Shown here in pieces: positions 48,424 through 56,865 of a stretch of 64,000 nt of DNA. This stretch comes from Sphingomonas trueperi. GTDB taxonomy: Bacteria; Pseudomonadota; Alphaproteobacteria; Sphingomonadales; Sphingomonadaceae. Below the pieces are notes generated by a model, which was given only the letters and a program-made list of their open reading frames with translations, ran no database searches and was not told where the DNA came from. The translations under genes were made by a program, and so were the position numbers. Position 1 is the stretch's first letter; every line of letters starts with the position of its first letter. The stretch covers positions 124,001 to 188,000 of the forward strand of contig NZ_JAATJB010000002.1 in assembly GCF_011927635.1 (NCBI RefSeq). The letters are read 5' to 3'.

Positions 48424-48600
48424 ATGGACGAACGGGGCGCAGGTATCGAGATGGTGTGCACGCACCTGGTGGACGCGATCGCGCTGCTCGACCTTCTGGG
48501 CGAGGATGCCGAGGCCGCCAACATCTCACTGTCGCTCGAGCGACTGACGACCAAATACGGGGTTACGGCGTCGTCGGGTGCGCTGCGCGATCCAGGATGA
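48424..48600 (+). CDS. Small protein of unknown function
   Basis: 58 residues: MDERGAGIEMVCTHLVDAIA, LLDLLGEDAEAANISLSLER, then LTTKYGVTASSGALRDPG. Amphipathic and acidic, reading like a real helical protein. No clear Shine-Dalgarno sequence. Its 3' end overlaps the convergent MarR-like gene by 38 bp. A palindrome shared with the gene at 48042 lies in its promoter region. Confidence 0.45.
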   Translation: MDERGAGIEMVCTHLVDAIALLDLLGEDAEAANISLSLERLTTKYGVTASSGALRDPG

Positions 48601-49051
48601 GGTCGAAATAGCGGTCCAGCGCCGCGCCCGTTTTCTCGGTCAGTTCCAAGTAGGTGAAGCGCCGGTCGGTCGCGAGGCTGCGCTTGTGGATCATGCCGCG
48701 CCGGGCGAGCGCGTTGATCCAGCGCAGTGCGGTGGTGGTCGGCACGCCGGAGGCGGTGCAAGCCGCCGAGGTCGACACGTCCTTGCCGTCGGCGCGGCTG
48801 ACATAGAGCGTCAGCAGGATGTTGAACGCCGGGTCAGCGAACAGATCCTTCGCGACTTCGCGTTCCAGCAGCGAGCGGCCCCAGAGAATCATCCGGGCGA
48901 GTTGCAGGCGGCCGAACGAACCAGCCGGCGATTCGCTGGCCGCCGCAGGAGCTTCGCCGGCGAACTGCGTGAAAAGTCGCTTGATTTCGCTCAGCCGCGC
49001 ATCGACTTCATCGAATAGTTCGGTGCCGCGCACCCCCAATTTTTCCTCCAT
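48563..49051 (-). CDS. MarR-like winged helix-turn-helix transcriptional regulator
   Basis: 162 residues. N-terminal helices with LFDEVDARLSEIKRLFTQF, then a wHTH: LADPAFNILLTLYVSRADGK, VSTSAACTASGVPTTTALRW (recognition helix region), LARRGMIHKRSLATDRRFTY (wing). The layout is that of sphingomonad MarR-type regulators. It is a candidate to bind the two palindromes at 48271 and 48385; the neighbourhood suggests it but nothing proves it. Confidence 0.8.
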   Translation of the reverse strand: MEEKLGVRGTELFDEVDARLSEIKRLFTQFAGEAPAAASESPAGSFGRLQLARMILWGRSLLEREVAKDLFADPAFNILLTLYVSRADGKDVSTSAACTASGVPTTTALRWINALARRGMIHKRSLATDRRFTYLELTEKTGAALDRYFDLILDRAAHPTTP

Positions 49052-49160
49052 CGTCGCCCGTGCTTAGGCAGCGATCGTTACTCGATCAACATATGGACGT
49101 CGTTAGGATAGCTTAAACCTTCGCTCCCATGAATATCGTCGCAGCCGAAACAGACCCGCC

Positions 49161-49832
49161 TCAGAAGACCGATGCGACCAATTGGCGAAATGCGTCGGCA
49201 CGGTGGCTCATGCCATGTTTCGCCGCCGGCTCCATTTCGCCAAACGTTTCCGCAAACCCCTGCGGTACGAACATCGGATCATAGCCGAAGCCCTTTTCAC
49301 CACGCGGCGGCCAGACGAGGTCGCCATGGACCCGCCCCTCGAACCATTCGACATGCCCGTCCGGCCAGGCAAGCGCCAGCGCGCAGACGAAATGGGCGGC
49401 GCGGCTGGTCTCGGGCGGGAGTGCCGCCAGCTTGTCCTCGACCCGCTGCATCGCCAAGCGGAAGTCGCGGCCCTCGAACGGGGCGACGGGCTCAAGCCCG
49501 TCCATCCCCGGCGCCGCCATGCCCCAGCGGGCGGAGTAAATGCCGGGGGCGAGCCCCAGCGCCTCGACGCACAGCCCCGAATCGTCGGCGAGGGCGGGGA
49601 GCCCCGACAGGTCCGCCGCTTGCAGCGCCTTCAGCTCGGCATTGGCGACGAAGCTGGTGCCGGTTTCCTCGGGCTCGGGCAGGTCGAGCTCGGCGGCCGA
49701 GACCGGCTCGATCCCATAGGGACCGAGCAGTTCGCGGATCTCACGCACCTTGCCCGCATTGTGGCTGGCGATCACCAGCTTGCCGGGGGCGAGCTTGCGA
49801 ATGGCTTGGGGGGCCTCGCCCTCGCCGCTCAT
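49161..49832 (-). CDS. rdgB: XTP/dITP diphosphatase (HAM1/RdgB family)
   Basis: 223 residues; removes non-canonical purine triphosphates. Motifs: [71 protein letters not shown], and the closing [10 protein letters not shown]. Its ATG overlaps the stop of rph by four bases (ATGA), so the two are translationally coupled, the usual alphaproteobacterial pairing rph-rdgB. Confidence 0.96.
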   Translation of the reverse strand: MSGEGEAPQAIRKLAPGKLVIASHNAGKVREIRELLGPYGIEPVSAAELDLPEPEETGTSFVANAELKALQAADLSGLPALADDSGLCVEALGLAPGIYSARWGMAAPGMDGLEPVAPFEGRDFRLAMQRVEDKLAALPPETSRAAHFVCALALAWPDGHVEWFEGRVHGDLVWPPRGEKGFGYDPMFVPQGFAETFGEMEPAAKHGMSHRADAFRQLVASVF

Positions 49833-50542
49833 CCGACGGCCTTGAGCTGGGCGTCGAAGATGCGCGCGCAGCCGATGCGGGCGAGGCGAAGCAGGCGCAG
49901 CAGGCCTTCCTCGTCATAGGTCGCGCCCTCGGCGGTGGCCTGCGCCTCCGCGATGTTGCCATTGGCGAGCAGCACGAAGTTCGCGTCCGCGTCGGCCGAC
50001 GAATCCTCGGGGTAATCGAGGTCGAGCACCGGCGTGCCTTGATAGATGCCGCAGCTCACCGCCGCCACCTGGGTGGTGATCGGATCGGTGGCGATCGCGC
50101 CTTCCGCCATCAGCTTGTTGACCGCGAGCCGCAGCGCAACCCAGGCGCCGGAGATCGCGGCGGTGCGGGTGCCGCCATCGGCCTGGAGCACGTCGCAGTC
50201 GAGCGTGATCTGGCGCTCGCCGAGCAGCTTGAGGTCGGTGACCGCGCGCAGCGAGCGGCCGATCAGCCGCTGGATTTCCTGGGTGCGGCCCGATTGCTTG
50301 CCCTTGGCCGCTTCGCGCTGGCCGCGGGTATGGGTGGCGCGCGGCAGCATGCCGTACTCGGCCGTCACCCAGCCCTCGCCCTTGCCCCGCAGGAACGGCG
50401 GCACGCGCTCTTCGACGCTGGCGGTGACGAGCACGCGGGTGTCGCCGAAGCCGATCAGCACCGAACCTTCGGCGTGGCGGGTGAAGTTCGGCGTGATGGT
50501 GATTTCCCGCATCTCGTCGGGGGCGCGGCCGGATGGGCGCAT
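49829..50542 (-). CDS. rph: Ribonuclease PH
   Basis: 237 residues; phosphorolytic 3' exoribonuclease that trims tRNA precursors. Begins [20 protein letters not shown]; conserved [52 protein letters not shown] and [22 protein letters not shown] lies upstream of the chosen ATG. Confidence 0.97.
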   Translation of the reverse strand: MRPSGRAPDEMREITITPNFTRHAEGSVLIGFGDTRVLVTASVEERVPPFLRGKGEGWVTAEYGMLPRATHTRGQREAAKGKQSGRTQEIQRLIGRSLRAVTDLKLLGERQITLDCDVLQADGGTRTAAISGAWVALRLAVNKLMAEGAIATDPITTQVAAVSCGIYQGTPVLDLDYPEDSSADADANFVLLANGNIAEAQATAEGATYDEEGLLRLLRLARIGCARIFDAQLKAVG

Positions 50543-50632
50543 GCGATTCAGTCTCCCTAAAGGTCGAGCCGGGCACCTAGACCCTGGCGGCGCGTTCCGC
50601 CAGTCTTGCACGATAAGGGGAGAAAGACACGC

Positions 50633-51217
50633 ATGCGCCTGTTGGTTGCACTGGTTTGCGGCGGAGCGATGCTCGGCGGCTGCATTCCACAGGTGACGCC
50701 GCCCGCGGGGCCTGCGCGCCCGGCGCCCGCCAGGCCCTCCCGCCCGGCGCCGCCACCGCCGCCGGTGAGCAGCGGCATCCCTGCGGCACCGTCCGCACCG
50801 ATCGTGCGCGGCGAGATGATCCGCTACGCCACCAGCCCCTGCGGCGGCGCCTGCCCGGTCTATACCGTCACCGTGCGGCCAGACGGGACCGGCACCTTCG
50901 AAGGGCAGCGCTTCACCGCGGTGACCGGCGCGCGCGACTTCCGGGTGTCGCCGGCACAATATGAGGCGTTCCTCACCCGGCTCGCACCCTATCGGCCGCG
51001 CAGCGGCAGCGTCCGCACCGCGCCGGGCACCCCGGCCTGCGGCCAGCACGCCACCGACATGCCGAGCGTCGAGGTCCAGTGGGACGGGAAGGCGGGGCAT
51101 CGCGCGCTCTCCTATTATTTCGGCTGCGACCGCACGCGCAGCCCCGGCGTCGCCGATGCGCTGGGGTCGGCGCCCGATCTGTTGCCGATCGCCGGCCTGA
51201 TCGGCGCGCGGCCTTGA
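50633..51217 (+). CDS. DUF6438 domain lipoprotein
   Basis: 194 residues; lipobox AMLGGC (Cys17), a Pro/Ala linker (about 18-60), then a domain with [40 protein letters not shown] and [17 protein letters not shown]. The CxxxCPVY..dG..y.G pattern is that of DUF6438. Likely an outer-membrane lipoprotein of unknown function. It lies just upstream of hrcA. Confidence 0.75.
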   Translation: MRLLVALVCGGAMLGGCIPQVTPPAGPARPAPARPSRPAPPPPPVSSGIPAAPSAPIVRGEMIRYATSPCGGACPVYTVTVRPDGTGTFEGQRFTAVTGARDFRVSPAQYEAFLTRLAPYRPRSGSVRTAPGTPACGQHATDMPSVEVQWDGKAGHRALSYYFGCDRTRSPGVADALGSAPDLLPIAGLIGARP

Positions 51218-51252
51218 AGCCGACCCGTCGCACCGCCTAGATAACAGCTACC

Positions 51253-52296
51253 ATGATCACGCCGCCGATCCACGAGCTGACCGACCGCGCGCGCGACGTC
51301 TTTCGCATCGTGGTGGAATCCTATCTGGATACCGGCGCGCCGGTGGGCTCGCGCACCATCTCGCGTATCTCGGCGCTCAACCTGTCGCCGGCGTCGATCC
51401 GCAACGTGATGCAGGATCTGGAGGAAGTGGGGCTGCTCGCCGCACCCCACACCAGCGCCGGCAGGATGCCGACCGAGAGCGGGCTGCGCCTGTTCGTCGA
51501 CGGGATGATGCAGGCGAGCGAACCCTCGGTCGAGGAACGCGCGGCGATCGAGGCGCGCGCCGGCATCGGCGGCCCGGTCGAGGATGCCATCGCCGAAACC
51601 ACCGCGGCGCTGTCCGGGCTGTCGGCTTGCGCCGGGCTGGTGCTGGTCCCCAAGGCCGAGACAGTGCTGCGCCAGTTCGGCTTCGTGCCCTTGAGCCAGG
51701 ACCGTGCGCTCGCGGTGCTGGTCGGCGAGGACGGCTCGGTCGAGAACCGCGTCGTCGAGCTGCCCGGCGGCGTCGATCCGATGTCGCTGCAGCGCGCGGC
51801 CAATTACATGAGCGCCACGCTCGCCGGGCTCACGCTCGCCGAGGCGCGCGGCCGGATCGAGCGGGAGTTGCGCCAGCAACAGGCCGCACTCGACGCCGCA
51901 GCTTCGGAACTGGTCGAGCGCGGGCTCGCCGTGTGGAGCGAGGATAGCGGCCGCCGCCCGGTGCTGATCGTCCGCGGCCAGGCCCGGCTGATCGACACCG
52001 GCGCCGCCGAGGATCTCGACCGCGTCCGCCAGCTGCTCGACGAGCTGGAGGGCAAGGAGGAGATTGCCCGGCTGCTCGACAGCGCCCGCGAGGGCGAGGC
52101 GGCGCGGATCTTCATCGGCTCCGAAAACAAGCTGTTCGCGCTTTCCGGCTCGTCGGTGATCGCCAAACCGGTGCGATCGCTGGACGGCCGGGTGGTCGGC
52201 GTCGTCGGCGTGATCGGCCCCACCCGGTTGAACTATGCCCGCGTCGTGCCCATGGTGGATTTCACGGCGGCCACATTGGCCCGTTTGCTGGCCTGA
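51253..52296 (+). CDS. hrcA: Heat-inducible transcription repressor HrcA
   Basis: 347 residues: N-terminal winged helix (LTDRARDVFRIVVESYLDTG, SPASIRNVMQDLEEVG), a GAF-like middle and the C-terminal dimerisation part ending MVDFTAATLARLLA. It represses groESL-type genes through the CIRCE operator. No CIRCE sequence (TTAGCACTC-N9-GAGTGCTAA) is visible in front of hrcA or grpE, so autoregulation by CIRCE is not supported here. Confidence 0.96.
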   Translation: MITPPIHELTDRARDVFRIVVESYLDTGAPVGSRTISRISALNLSPASIRNVMQDLEEVGLLAAPHTSAGRMPTESGLRLFVDGMMQASEPSVEERAAIEARAGIGGPVEDAIAETTAALSGLSACAGLVLVPKAETVLRQFGFVPLSQDRALAVLVGEDGSVENRVVELPGGVDPMSLQRAANYMSATLAGLTLAEARGRIERELRQQQAALDAAASELVERGLAVWSEDSGRRPVLIVRGQARLIDTGAAEDLDRVRQLLDELEGKEEIARLLDSAREGEAARIFIGSENKLFALSGSSVIAKPVRSLDGRVVGVVGVIGPTRLNYARVVPMVDFTAATLARLLA

Positions 52297-52311
52297 AGAA
52301 AACAGGGAACC

Positions 52312-52869
52312 ATGTCCGAGAATATCGAAAATACCGAACCGACCCAGGGCGAAACGCTGGGGCAAGAAACTGCACAGGCTGCCCCCGAGGTTGCCGAGCA
52401 GGACCGTGTCGCCGAGCTGGAGGCGCAGCTGGCCGAGGCCAAGCAGGCGCATCTCTACGTCCAGGCCGACATGCAGAACCTCCGCCGCCGCACCGAGAAG
52501 GAAGTGGCGGATGCCCGCGCCTATGCCGCGACCAGCTTTGCCCGCGACATCCTCTCCGTCGCCGACAATCTCGGCCGGGCGCTGCAGGCGATCCCCGCCG
52601 AGCTGCGCGAAGACGAGAAGATGAAGGGCCTCGTCACCGGCCTGGAGGCCACCGGCCGCGAGCTGGAGGCGATCTTCGGCCGCCACGGCATCTCCAAGGT
52701 GGTGGCGCTGGGCGAGGTGCTCGACCCCAACAAGCACCAGGCGATGATGGAAATGCCCGTCGCCGACAAGGAGCCCGGCACCGTGGTGCAGGAGATCCAG
52801 TCCGGCTACATGATCAAGGACCGGCTGCTCCGCCCGGCGCTCGTCGCCGTCGCCAAGAAGCCCGACTGA
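52312..52869 (+). CDS. grpE: Protein GrpE
   Basis: 185 residues; nucleotide-exchange factor of DnaK. Acidic N terminus, a long coiled coil (AELEAQLAEAKQAHLYVQAD, MQNLRRRTEKEV), and the C-terminal beta domain with PNKHQAMMEMPVADKEPGTV and VVQEIQSGYMIKDRLLRPAL. It starts 15 bp after hrcA, the standard hrcA-grpE pair. Confidence 0.97.
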   Translation: MSENIENTEPTQGETLGQETAQAAPEVAEQDRVAELEAQLAEAKQAHLYVQADMQNLRRRTEKEVADARAYAATSFARDILSVADNLGRALQAIPAELREDEKMKGLVTGLEATGRELEAIFGRHGISKVVALGEVLDPNKHQAMMEMPVADKEPGTVVQEIQSGYMIKDRLLRPALVAVAKKPD

Positions 52870-52879
52870 CCGGCCGTCG

Positions 52880-52904
52880 CCCCGCTCCGAACAGGGGCGG
52901 GGCA
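52880..52904 (+). terminator. Hairpin after grpE
   Basis: GCCCCGCTCC-GAACA-GGGGCGGGGC, a 10-bp stem with one wobble, followed by ATTGCCT. A moderate terminator candidate. The remaining ~195 bp to the cold-shock gene has no reading frame of interest and is probably its long leader. Confidence 0.5.
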
Positions 52905-53100
52905 TTGCCTCGCAGCGCCGCCATGCTGCCTCCGTTCCTCGCACTGCCATTGCATTCCCTCCGCCATGCGCCCACATAGGGGCTGCTGAAGTCGCAAATC
53001 GTTGGTCTCTGGTGCTTTGCGGCTCCGTTTTCCTTCCATCCCTGCCCTGAAGCGCGAGGTCCGCCCGCACGGGGCGCGCCGACAATGTAAGGAAAACACC

Positions 53101-53313
53101 ATGAGCATCACTGGCACCGTCAAGTTCTTCAACGCCGACAAGGGCTATGGCTTCATCGCGCCGGATACCGGCGGCAACGACGCCTTCGTCCACATCACCG
53201 CGGTGGAGCGCGCCGGCATGGTCACGCTGCAGCAGAACCAGCGCGTGACCTACGAACTGGAAGAGGATCGCCGCGGCAAGATGGCCGCGGTCAACCTCCA
53301 GGCGGCCGACTGA
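53101..53313 (+). CDS. Cold-shock protein (CspA family)
   Basis: 70 residues, a single OB-fold cold-shock domain: ITGTVKFFNADKGYGFIAPD carries RNP1-like KGYGFI, and DAFVHIT carries RNP2. It binds single-stranded RNA and DNA. AAGGAAAACACC precedes the ATG. The long untranslated stretch upstream is typical of cold-shock genes controlled at the mRNA level. A terminator follows. Confidence 0.95.
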   Translation: MSITGTVKFFNADKGYGFIAPDTGGNDAFVHITAVERAGMVTLQQNQRVTYELEEDRRGKMAAVNLQAAD

Positions 53314-53326
53314 CCTGAACCCCAAG

Positions 53327-53355
53327 ACGGCGGTCCCATCCGGGGCCGCCGTTTT
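53327..53355 (+). terminator. Intrinsic terminator after the cold-shock gene
   Basis: ACGGCGGTCCC-ATCC-GGGGCCGCCGT-TTTC: an 11-bp stem with one wobble and a short T-run. Confidence 0.85.
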
Positions 53356-53396
53356 CGCATGTCCCTCCCTCCTTCCCCAGCGAGGCACCCCCGCCG

Positions 53397-53594
53397 ATGA
53401 CCGAAATCGAACTGTTCCGCGCCCGTGCCGACGAAGCCGGCAATGCCGCCGCCGGCTGCGAACTCGACAATGTCCGCGAGCGGCACCTCCGGTCCCAGGC
53501 GGCCTGGGAAGCGATGGCCGTCCGCGCCGAGCGGGTCGCCACCCAGCGCGCGCTCAACGAGGCCGAGAAGGAAGCCCGCGCCGTCGCCTTCTGA
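53397..53594 (+). CDS. Small helical protein of unknown function
   Basis: 65 residues, MTEIELFRARADEAGNAAAG followed by CELDNVRERHLRSQAAWEAM and AVRAERVATQRALNEAEKEA. Heptad-like spacing suggests a coiled coil. Similar small proteins occur in sphingomonads. Weak SD (GAGG). Convergent with the DUF1003 gene. Confidence 0.6.
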   Translation: MTEIELFRARADEAGNAAAGCELDNVRERHLRSQAAWEAMAVRAERVATQRALNEAEKEARAVAF

Positions 53595-53604
53595 GTCGAG
53601 CGGA

Positions 53605-54051
53605 TCAGCGCGGCGCCCGGACCTCGACCAGCCGGGCAATATCGGCGTGCAGCGAATCGATCTTCGCGTGCAGCTCCTCGATCTGCGCCTCGGCGCGCAG
53701 GTTGGTCTCATAGTCGAGCCGCGCCTCGAGCCGGTCCTTCGCCGCCTGGCGGTTCTGGCTCATCATGATGATCGGGGCCTGGAGCGCGGCGAGCATCGAC
53801 AACATCAAGTTCAAGAAGATGAACGGGAACGGGTCGAAGGCGTGCGCGGCCAGCACGACCGTGTTCAGCACCGCCCAGGCGGCGAGGAACAGGCCGAAGC
53901 CGATGATGAACCCCCAGGAGCCGCCGACCGCCGCGACCCGATCGGCGAGGCGCTCGCCGAAGGTCAGGCGTTCGTCGAACACCGTGTTGAGGTCCCGCGA
54001 CGCACCGCCGATCCGGCGCAGGTCGTTCAGGAAACGAATGGCTGCATTCAT
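53605..54051 (-). CDS. DUF1003 family membrane protein
   Basis: 148 residues: two transmembrane segments (SWGFIIGFGLFLAAWAVLNT and FIFLNLMLSMLAALQAPIIM), then QNRQAAKDRLEARLDYETNL and a C-terminal coiled coil (AQIEELHAKIDSLHADIARL). This is the exact DUF1003 pattern, an inner-membrane family of unknown function. Confidence 0.92.
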   Translation of the reverse strand: MNAAIRFLNDLRRIGGASRDLNTVFDERLTFGERLADRVAAVGGSWGFIIGFGLFLAAWAVLNTVVLAAHAFDPFPFIFLNLMLSMLAALQAPIIMMSQNRQAAKDRLEARLDYETNLRAEAQIEELHAKIDSLHADIARLVEVRAPR

Positions 54052-54112
54052 GGATACACCTCACTGCCGACCGGCCCCCCCGGGCCGGCGCGAGTGACGT
54101 GACCCAGCAGGA

Positions 54113-55660
54113 TCAGTTCAGCGCGGCGGCCCTGGCAGGCGCGGTCGGTCTACTTTGATCGTTACTGGGCATGGTTCCTTCTCGGATCCGTTGGCGTTTG
54201 GACGCGCCCCTGGCGCGTGCCGGGGGCGAGATGGGCGCCTCGGCCGGAGGTGTCAAGCCGGGGGCGGCGGCGCCCGTCCCGGGATGCGACGAAGCGGGTG
54301 GGGGCGGGGAGTCCGGCGCCTTCCGCGCTGCGCTCCCCTTCCGCTTGCGGGCGGGGGCGGGGGCGGGGGAGGGGACGGGGGCGGGGGCGGGGGAGGCAGG
54401 TGCGCCGGGACCGTCGGCGGCAGAGCGCGTCAACGGCTCGGCACCACCACCGCGATCCGCCTGCGGTTCTAGCAGCCCCTCCCCTAGCCCCTCCCGCTCG
54501 CGGGAGGGGGACGCGTCGCCGGCAGGGTTCGCCGCCGTCTCGGCCTCCCCCCAGAGCGGCACGCCGTGCGTGTCGACCTCGATGATGTCCACCCCGTCCG
54601 CGAAGAACGCGTCGCGTTCCTGCGCCGCCGCAATCCGCCGGGCCTCGCGCGCCGCGCGCAGCGGGCCCTCCAGCACCTCCAGCTCCTCGGGCGACAATTC
54701 GCGCGCATAGTCCGGCTCGCCATAGTCGCCGAACTCCTCGCCGTAGAAATCCTCGGGCGGCGGGAAATGCGTGCGCCATTCGCCGACGTCGCTGTCCCAC
54801 CACACCGGGTCCCCGTTCGGGTTGTCGCACCTGTTAAGTTGCCAAAGTTCACGCTCCCGCGCGTTTTCCTTCGGCGCGGGCGGCGGCGCGAGGACGAGCA
54901 GCCCCGCCGCCTCGGCACGCGCCCATTGCGCGGCGGTCCAGCCGCGCCGCTGCGCCGGATCGAGATCGGCCACCGCCACGCCTTCGCGGGCATCGGCGCC
55001 GGTGCGCAGCCAGGCATCGGCGCGGGCCAGCGCGCGCACCGCCGCCAGCTCGTCCGCCACGCCCGGCCCGTCGCCCTCGACTCCGCCCGCGCGCCGCGCG
55101 AGGAACAGCCCGGCGCGCGCCGCCCCGCCGTCGCCCGCGACCAGCGCCAGGAACTGCTCGAACTCGCCGGCGACGAGCCGCGCGGCGGCATGGTCGGCGG
55201 GGCCGCAGCCCTCCTCGGCCAGCCGGTCGAGCCGGTTGAGCATGTGCATCGCCAGCCGGTTGTCGTGGCGCTGGCGGGTGACGGTGGAGCCGTCGGGCCG
55301 GGTGATCGTATCGACCGAGCCGTGCATCGCGCGCTCGAGCAGCCGGTCCGCGAGATGCTCGCGCGCGAGCAGCAGCGCCGCCTGCCAGCCGAGCGCGAAC
55401 GCCGCCCCCGCCGCCGAGCGGCGCAGCGCATAGGCCGAACTGGTCGACATGCCGAGCGCGGCGCAGCTATTGGTGATGGTGTGCCCCTCCGCCAGCATCT
55501 GGAGGAATTGGCGCTGCTTGGCCGGGGTCCAGCCGTCGTGCCGTTCGCGCCGGGCGGGCAGGCCGCCGCCGAAATCGGTGCGCGGCTCGATCATCGTGTC
55601 GAGGCAGAACAGGTCGTCGCCGTCGGGGTGGACGGTAAGCGCGTCGGGATCGGGGATCAT
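54113..55660 (-). CDS. Terminase-small-subunit-like HTH protein with low-complexity tail
   Basis: 515 residues. Residues about 40-85 form a helix-turn-helix unit (DGWTPAKQRQFLQMLAEGHT, CAALGMSTSSAYALRRSAAG) of the kind found in phage terminase small subunits. A helical part follows (ADRLLERAMHGSVDTITRPD, AMHMLNRLDRLAEEG), then an acidic region and, from about residue 375, a Pro/Ala tail. The tail is coded by a GC minisatellite (54349-54397) and by a CCCCTCCC palindrome (54488-54509) read in frame as PSREREGLGEGLLEP. Known as a hypothetical protein in sphingomonads; no phage genes surround it. AGGAGA precedes the start. Confidence 0.75.
   Translation of the reverse strand: MIPDPDALTVHPDGDDLFCLDTMIEPRTDFGGGLPARRERHDGWTPAKQRQFLQMLAEGHTITNSCAALGMSTSSAYALRRSAAGAAFALGWQAALLLAREHLADRLLERAMHGSVDTITRPDGSTVTRQRHDNRLAMHMLNRLDRLAEEGCGPADHAAARLVAGEFEQFLALVAGDGGAARAGLFLARRAGGVEGDGPGVADELAAVRALARADAWLRTGADAREGVAVADLDPAQRRGWTAAQWARAEAAGLLVLAPPPAPKENARERELWQLNRCDNPNGDPVWWDSDVGEWRTHFPPPEDFYGEEFGDYGEPDYARELSPEELEVLEGPLRAAREARRIAAAQERDAFFADGVDIIEVDTHGVPLWGEAETAANPAGDASPSREREGLGEGLLEPQADRGGGAEPLTRSAADGPGAPASPAPAPVPSPAPAPARKRKGSAARKAPDSPPPPASSHPGTGAAAPGLTPPAEAPISPPARARGASKRQRIREGTMPSNDQSRPTAPARAAALN
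54349..54397. repeat. GC minisatellite in the coding region
   Basis: About eight imperfect copies of a hexamer GCGGGG with A substitutions. On the minus strand it codes a run of PAP/PSPAPAP repeats in the C-terminal tail of the HTH protein. Likely length-variable between strains. Confidence 0.7.
54488..54509. repeat. Palindrome inside a coding sequence
   Basis: CCCCTCCCGC-TC-GCGGGAGGGG, next to another CCCCTCCCCTAG unit. Similar in composition to the 26-bp palindrome at 42496. In frame it gives SREREGLGEG, a residue pattern typical of repeat elements translated inside genes. Confidence 0.5.
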
Positions 55661-55872
55661 CGGACGTCTCCTGGTTGCAGGCGACTCTCCAGATATGCCG
55701 GATCAGGTGCTGTAGGAAAGCGATTTGTTGCCGGTTTGTTCTGTGGGGCGGGGCGGGGGATCGGGCACCGTCCCCCGCCAGGGGGCGGTGGCGACGCAGG
55801 CGACGGAGGGGGCGGAAGCCGGGCCGCCCGTGCGGACCGGCGCCCGCGTCCCCAAGCCGTCATCCCCAAAGA

Positions 55873-55968
55873 CGTCATCCCGGCGAAAGCCGGGATCCAG
55901 ACGCCACGCCGTCGCGGTTCGAGCCGGAACGGAGCCCCCAATGGATCCCGGCTTTCGCCGGGATGACG
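55873..55968. repeat. 96-bp palindromic intergenic repeat, copy E
   Basis: Starts CGTCATCCCGGCGAAAGCCGG and ends GGATCCCGGCTTTCGCCGGGATGACG. It lies in a 340-bp gap between the HTH protein and the cupin gene. The left part of that gap (55661-55872) is G-rich and shows no gene. Confidence 0.9.
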
Positions 55969-56000
55969 GCGAGGAGGGGGGCGACAGACACCCCCCGCGC

Positions 56001-56396
56001 TCAGCGCGGCCGGTGGGTGGTGCCGAGGCCGGGGGTGATGAAGATCGCGGTGCAGGTCTCGCCCCGCGCGACATCGGCGGTGTGCCAGGTGCCCGGCGGA
56101 TTGATGGCATAGTCGCCCGGGGCGAGCGTCACGGTCTCGGTGCTGCCGTCGGCATGTTCCTGGTGGAGCGTGCAGGCGCCCTGGGTGCAGATCACCAGCT
56201 CGGCGCCGTGCGGGTGCATCTCCCAGGAGTCCCAGCTTTCCGAAAAGGCGAACTGCGAGACCAGCCGGCCCTCCTGCCCGTCCGCGGCATGGCGGGCGGC
56301 ATAGGCCTCGAACCAGTCGGGGCCGGTGAAGTCGGGCTCGACGCTGGCGCTGGCGGCGCGGCCGAGATGGGCGGGGTTGGTGGGGAGGTGGGGCAT
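56001..56396 (-). CDS. Cupin domain protein
   Basis: 131 residues, one cupin barrel: WEMHPHGAELVICTQGACTL carries motif 1 with two His and a Glu, and PGDYAINPPGTWHTADVARG carries motif 2 with His. A metal-binding non-enzymatic or dioxygenase-type cupin; substrate unknown. It ends a minus-strand run after the ParE-type toxin gene with a 5-bp gap. Confidence 0.88.
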   Translation of the reverse strand: MPHLPTNPAHLGRAASASVEPDFTGPDWFEAYAARHAADGQEGRLVSQFAFSESWDSWEMHPHGAELVICTQGACTLHQEHADGSTETVTLAPGDYAINPPGTWHTADVARGETCTAIFITPGLGTTHRPR

Positions 56397-56401
56397 GGGG
56401 T

Positions 56402-56677
56402 TCAGGGATACTCCTGCCGCGCGTGGAGGACGGTGAGGACTTCGACGCTGTCGGCCAGCACCCGATAGATCAGGATATAGTTGGGATGGACCACCGCCTC
56501 GCGCGTGCCGGGCACCCGGCCAGGGCGGTGGACATAGGGATGTTCCGGCAGGCGCTCGGCTGCGTCGCGGAGTTGCGCGGAGAGGCGCTGTGCGGCCGGT
56601 GGATTGCGCTGGCGGATGAAGTCGGCGATGTCGAGCAGGTCGCGGCGGGCCTTGGGTCGCCAGACCAGCCGCAGCAT
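56402..56677 (-). CDS. ParE/RelE-superfamily toxin
   Basis: 91 residues, typical of the type II toxins: LVWRPKARRDLLDIADFIRQ at the N terminus, LPEHPYVHRPGRVPGTREAV, HPNYILIYRVLADSVEVLTV and the final HARQEYP. The GTREAVVHPNYILIYRV pattern favours ParE (DNA gyrase poison) over RelE (mRNA cleavage). Its ATG overlaps the stop of the antitoxin gene by one base. Confidence 0.9.
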   Translation of the reverse strand: MLRLVWRPKARRDLLDIADFIRQRNPPAAQRLSAQLRDAAERLPEHPYVHRPGRVPGTREAVVHPNYILIYRVLADSVEVLTVLHARQEYP

Positions 56678-56853
56678 CAGTTTGGCGTGCGTCCGTCGAG
56701 CACGGCCTGCAGGTCGGCCATCACCTGATCGTGCGGGATGCTGGGCTCCGGGTCGGCAAGTGCCTGCGCCACCTTCTCGCGCACCCAGCGATCATGCGCT
56801 TCGGCCGCTTCGGTCGATTCGAACTCGGACTCGATGGGCGAGAGCTTGGCCAT
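56677..56853 (-). CDS. Antitoxin of the ParE-type module
   Basis: 58 residues: MAKLSPIESEFESTEAAEAH, DRWVREKVAQALADPEPSIP, HDQVMADLQAVLDGRTPN. The pattern DRWVREKVAQAL..PSIPHDQVM matches the short antitoxins that accompany ParE toxins in proteobacteria (stability determinant type). It precedes the toxin with a TGATG overlap, the normal order. A palindrome overlaps its start codon. There is no SD, so translation may start from a near-leaderless mRNA. Confidence 0.8.
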   Translation of the reverse strand: MAKLSPIESEFESTEAAEAHDRWVREKVAQALADPEPSIPHDQVMADLQAVLDGRTPN

Positions 56854-56865
56854 ATTGGGGAATAT
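56852..56865. promoter_or_regulatory. Palindrome over the antitoxin start
   Basis: ATATT-GGGG-AATAT, a perfect inverted repeat that includes the first bases of the antitoxin ATG. The position fits an autoregulatory operator for the toxin-antitoxin complex and also resembles a -10 region (TATATT). Confidence 0.5.

Noticed and set aside
51218..51252. CIRCE operator before hrcA
   Set aside because: The gap was checked for TTAGCACTC-N9-GAGTGCTAA and nothing similar is present.
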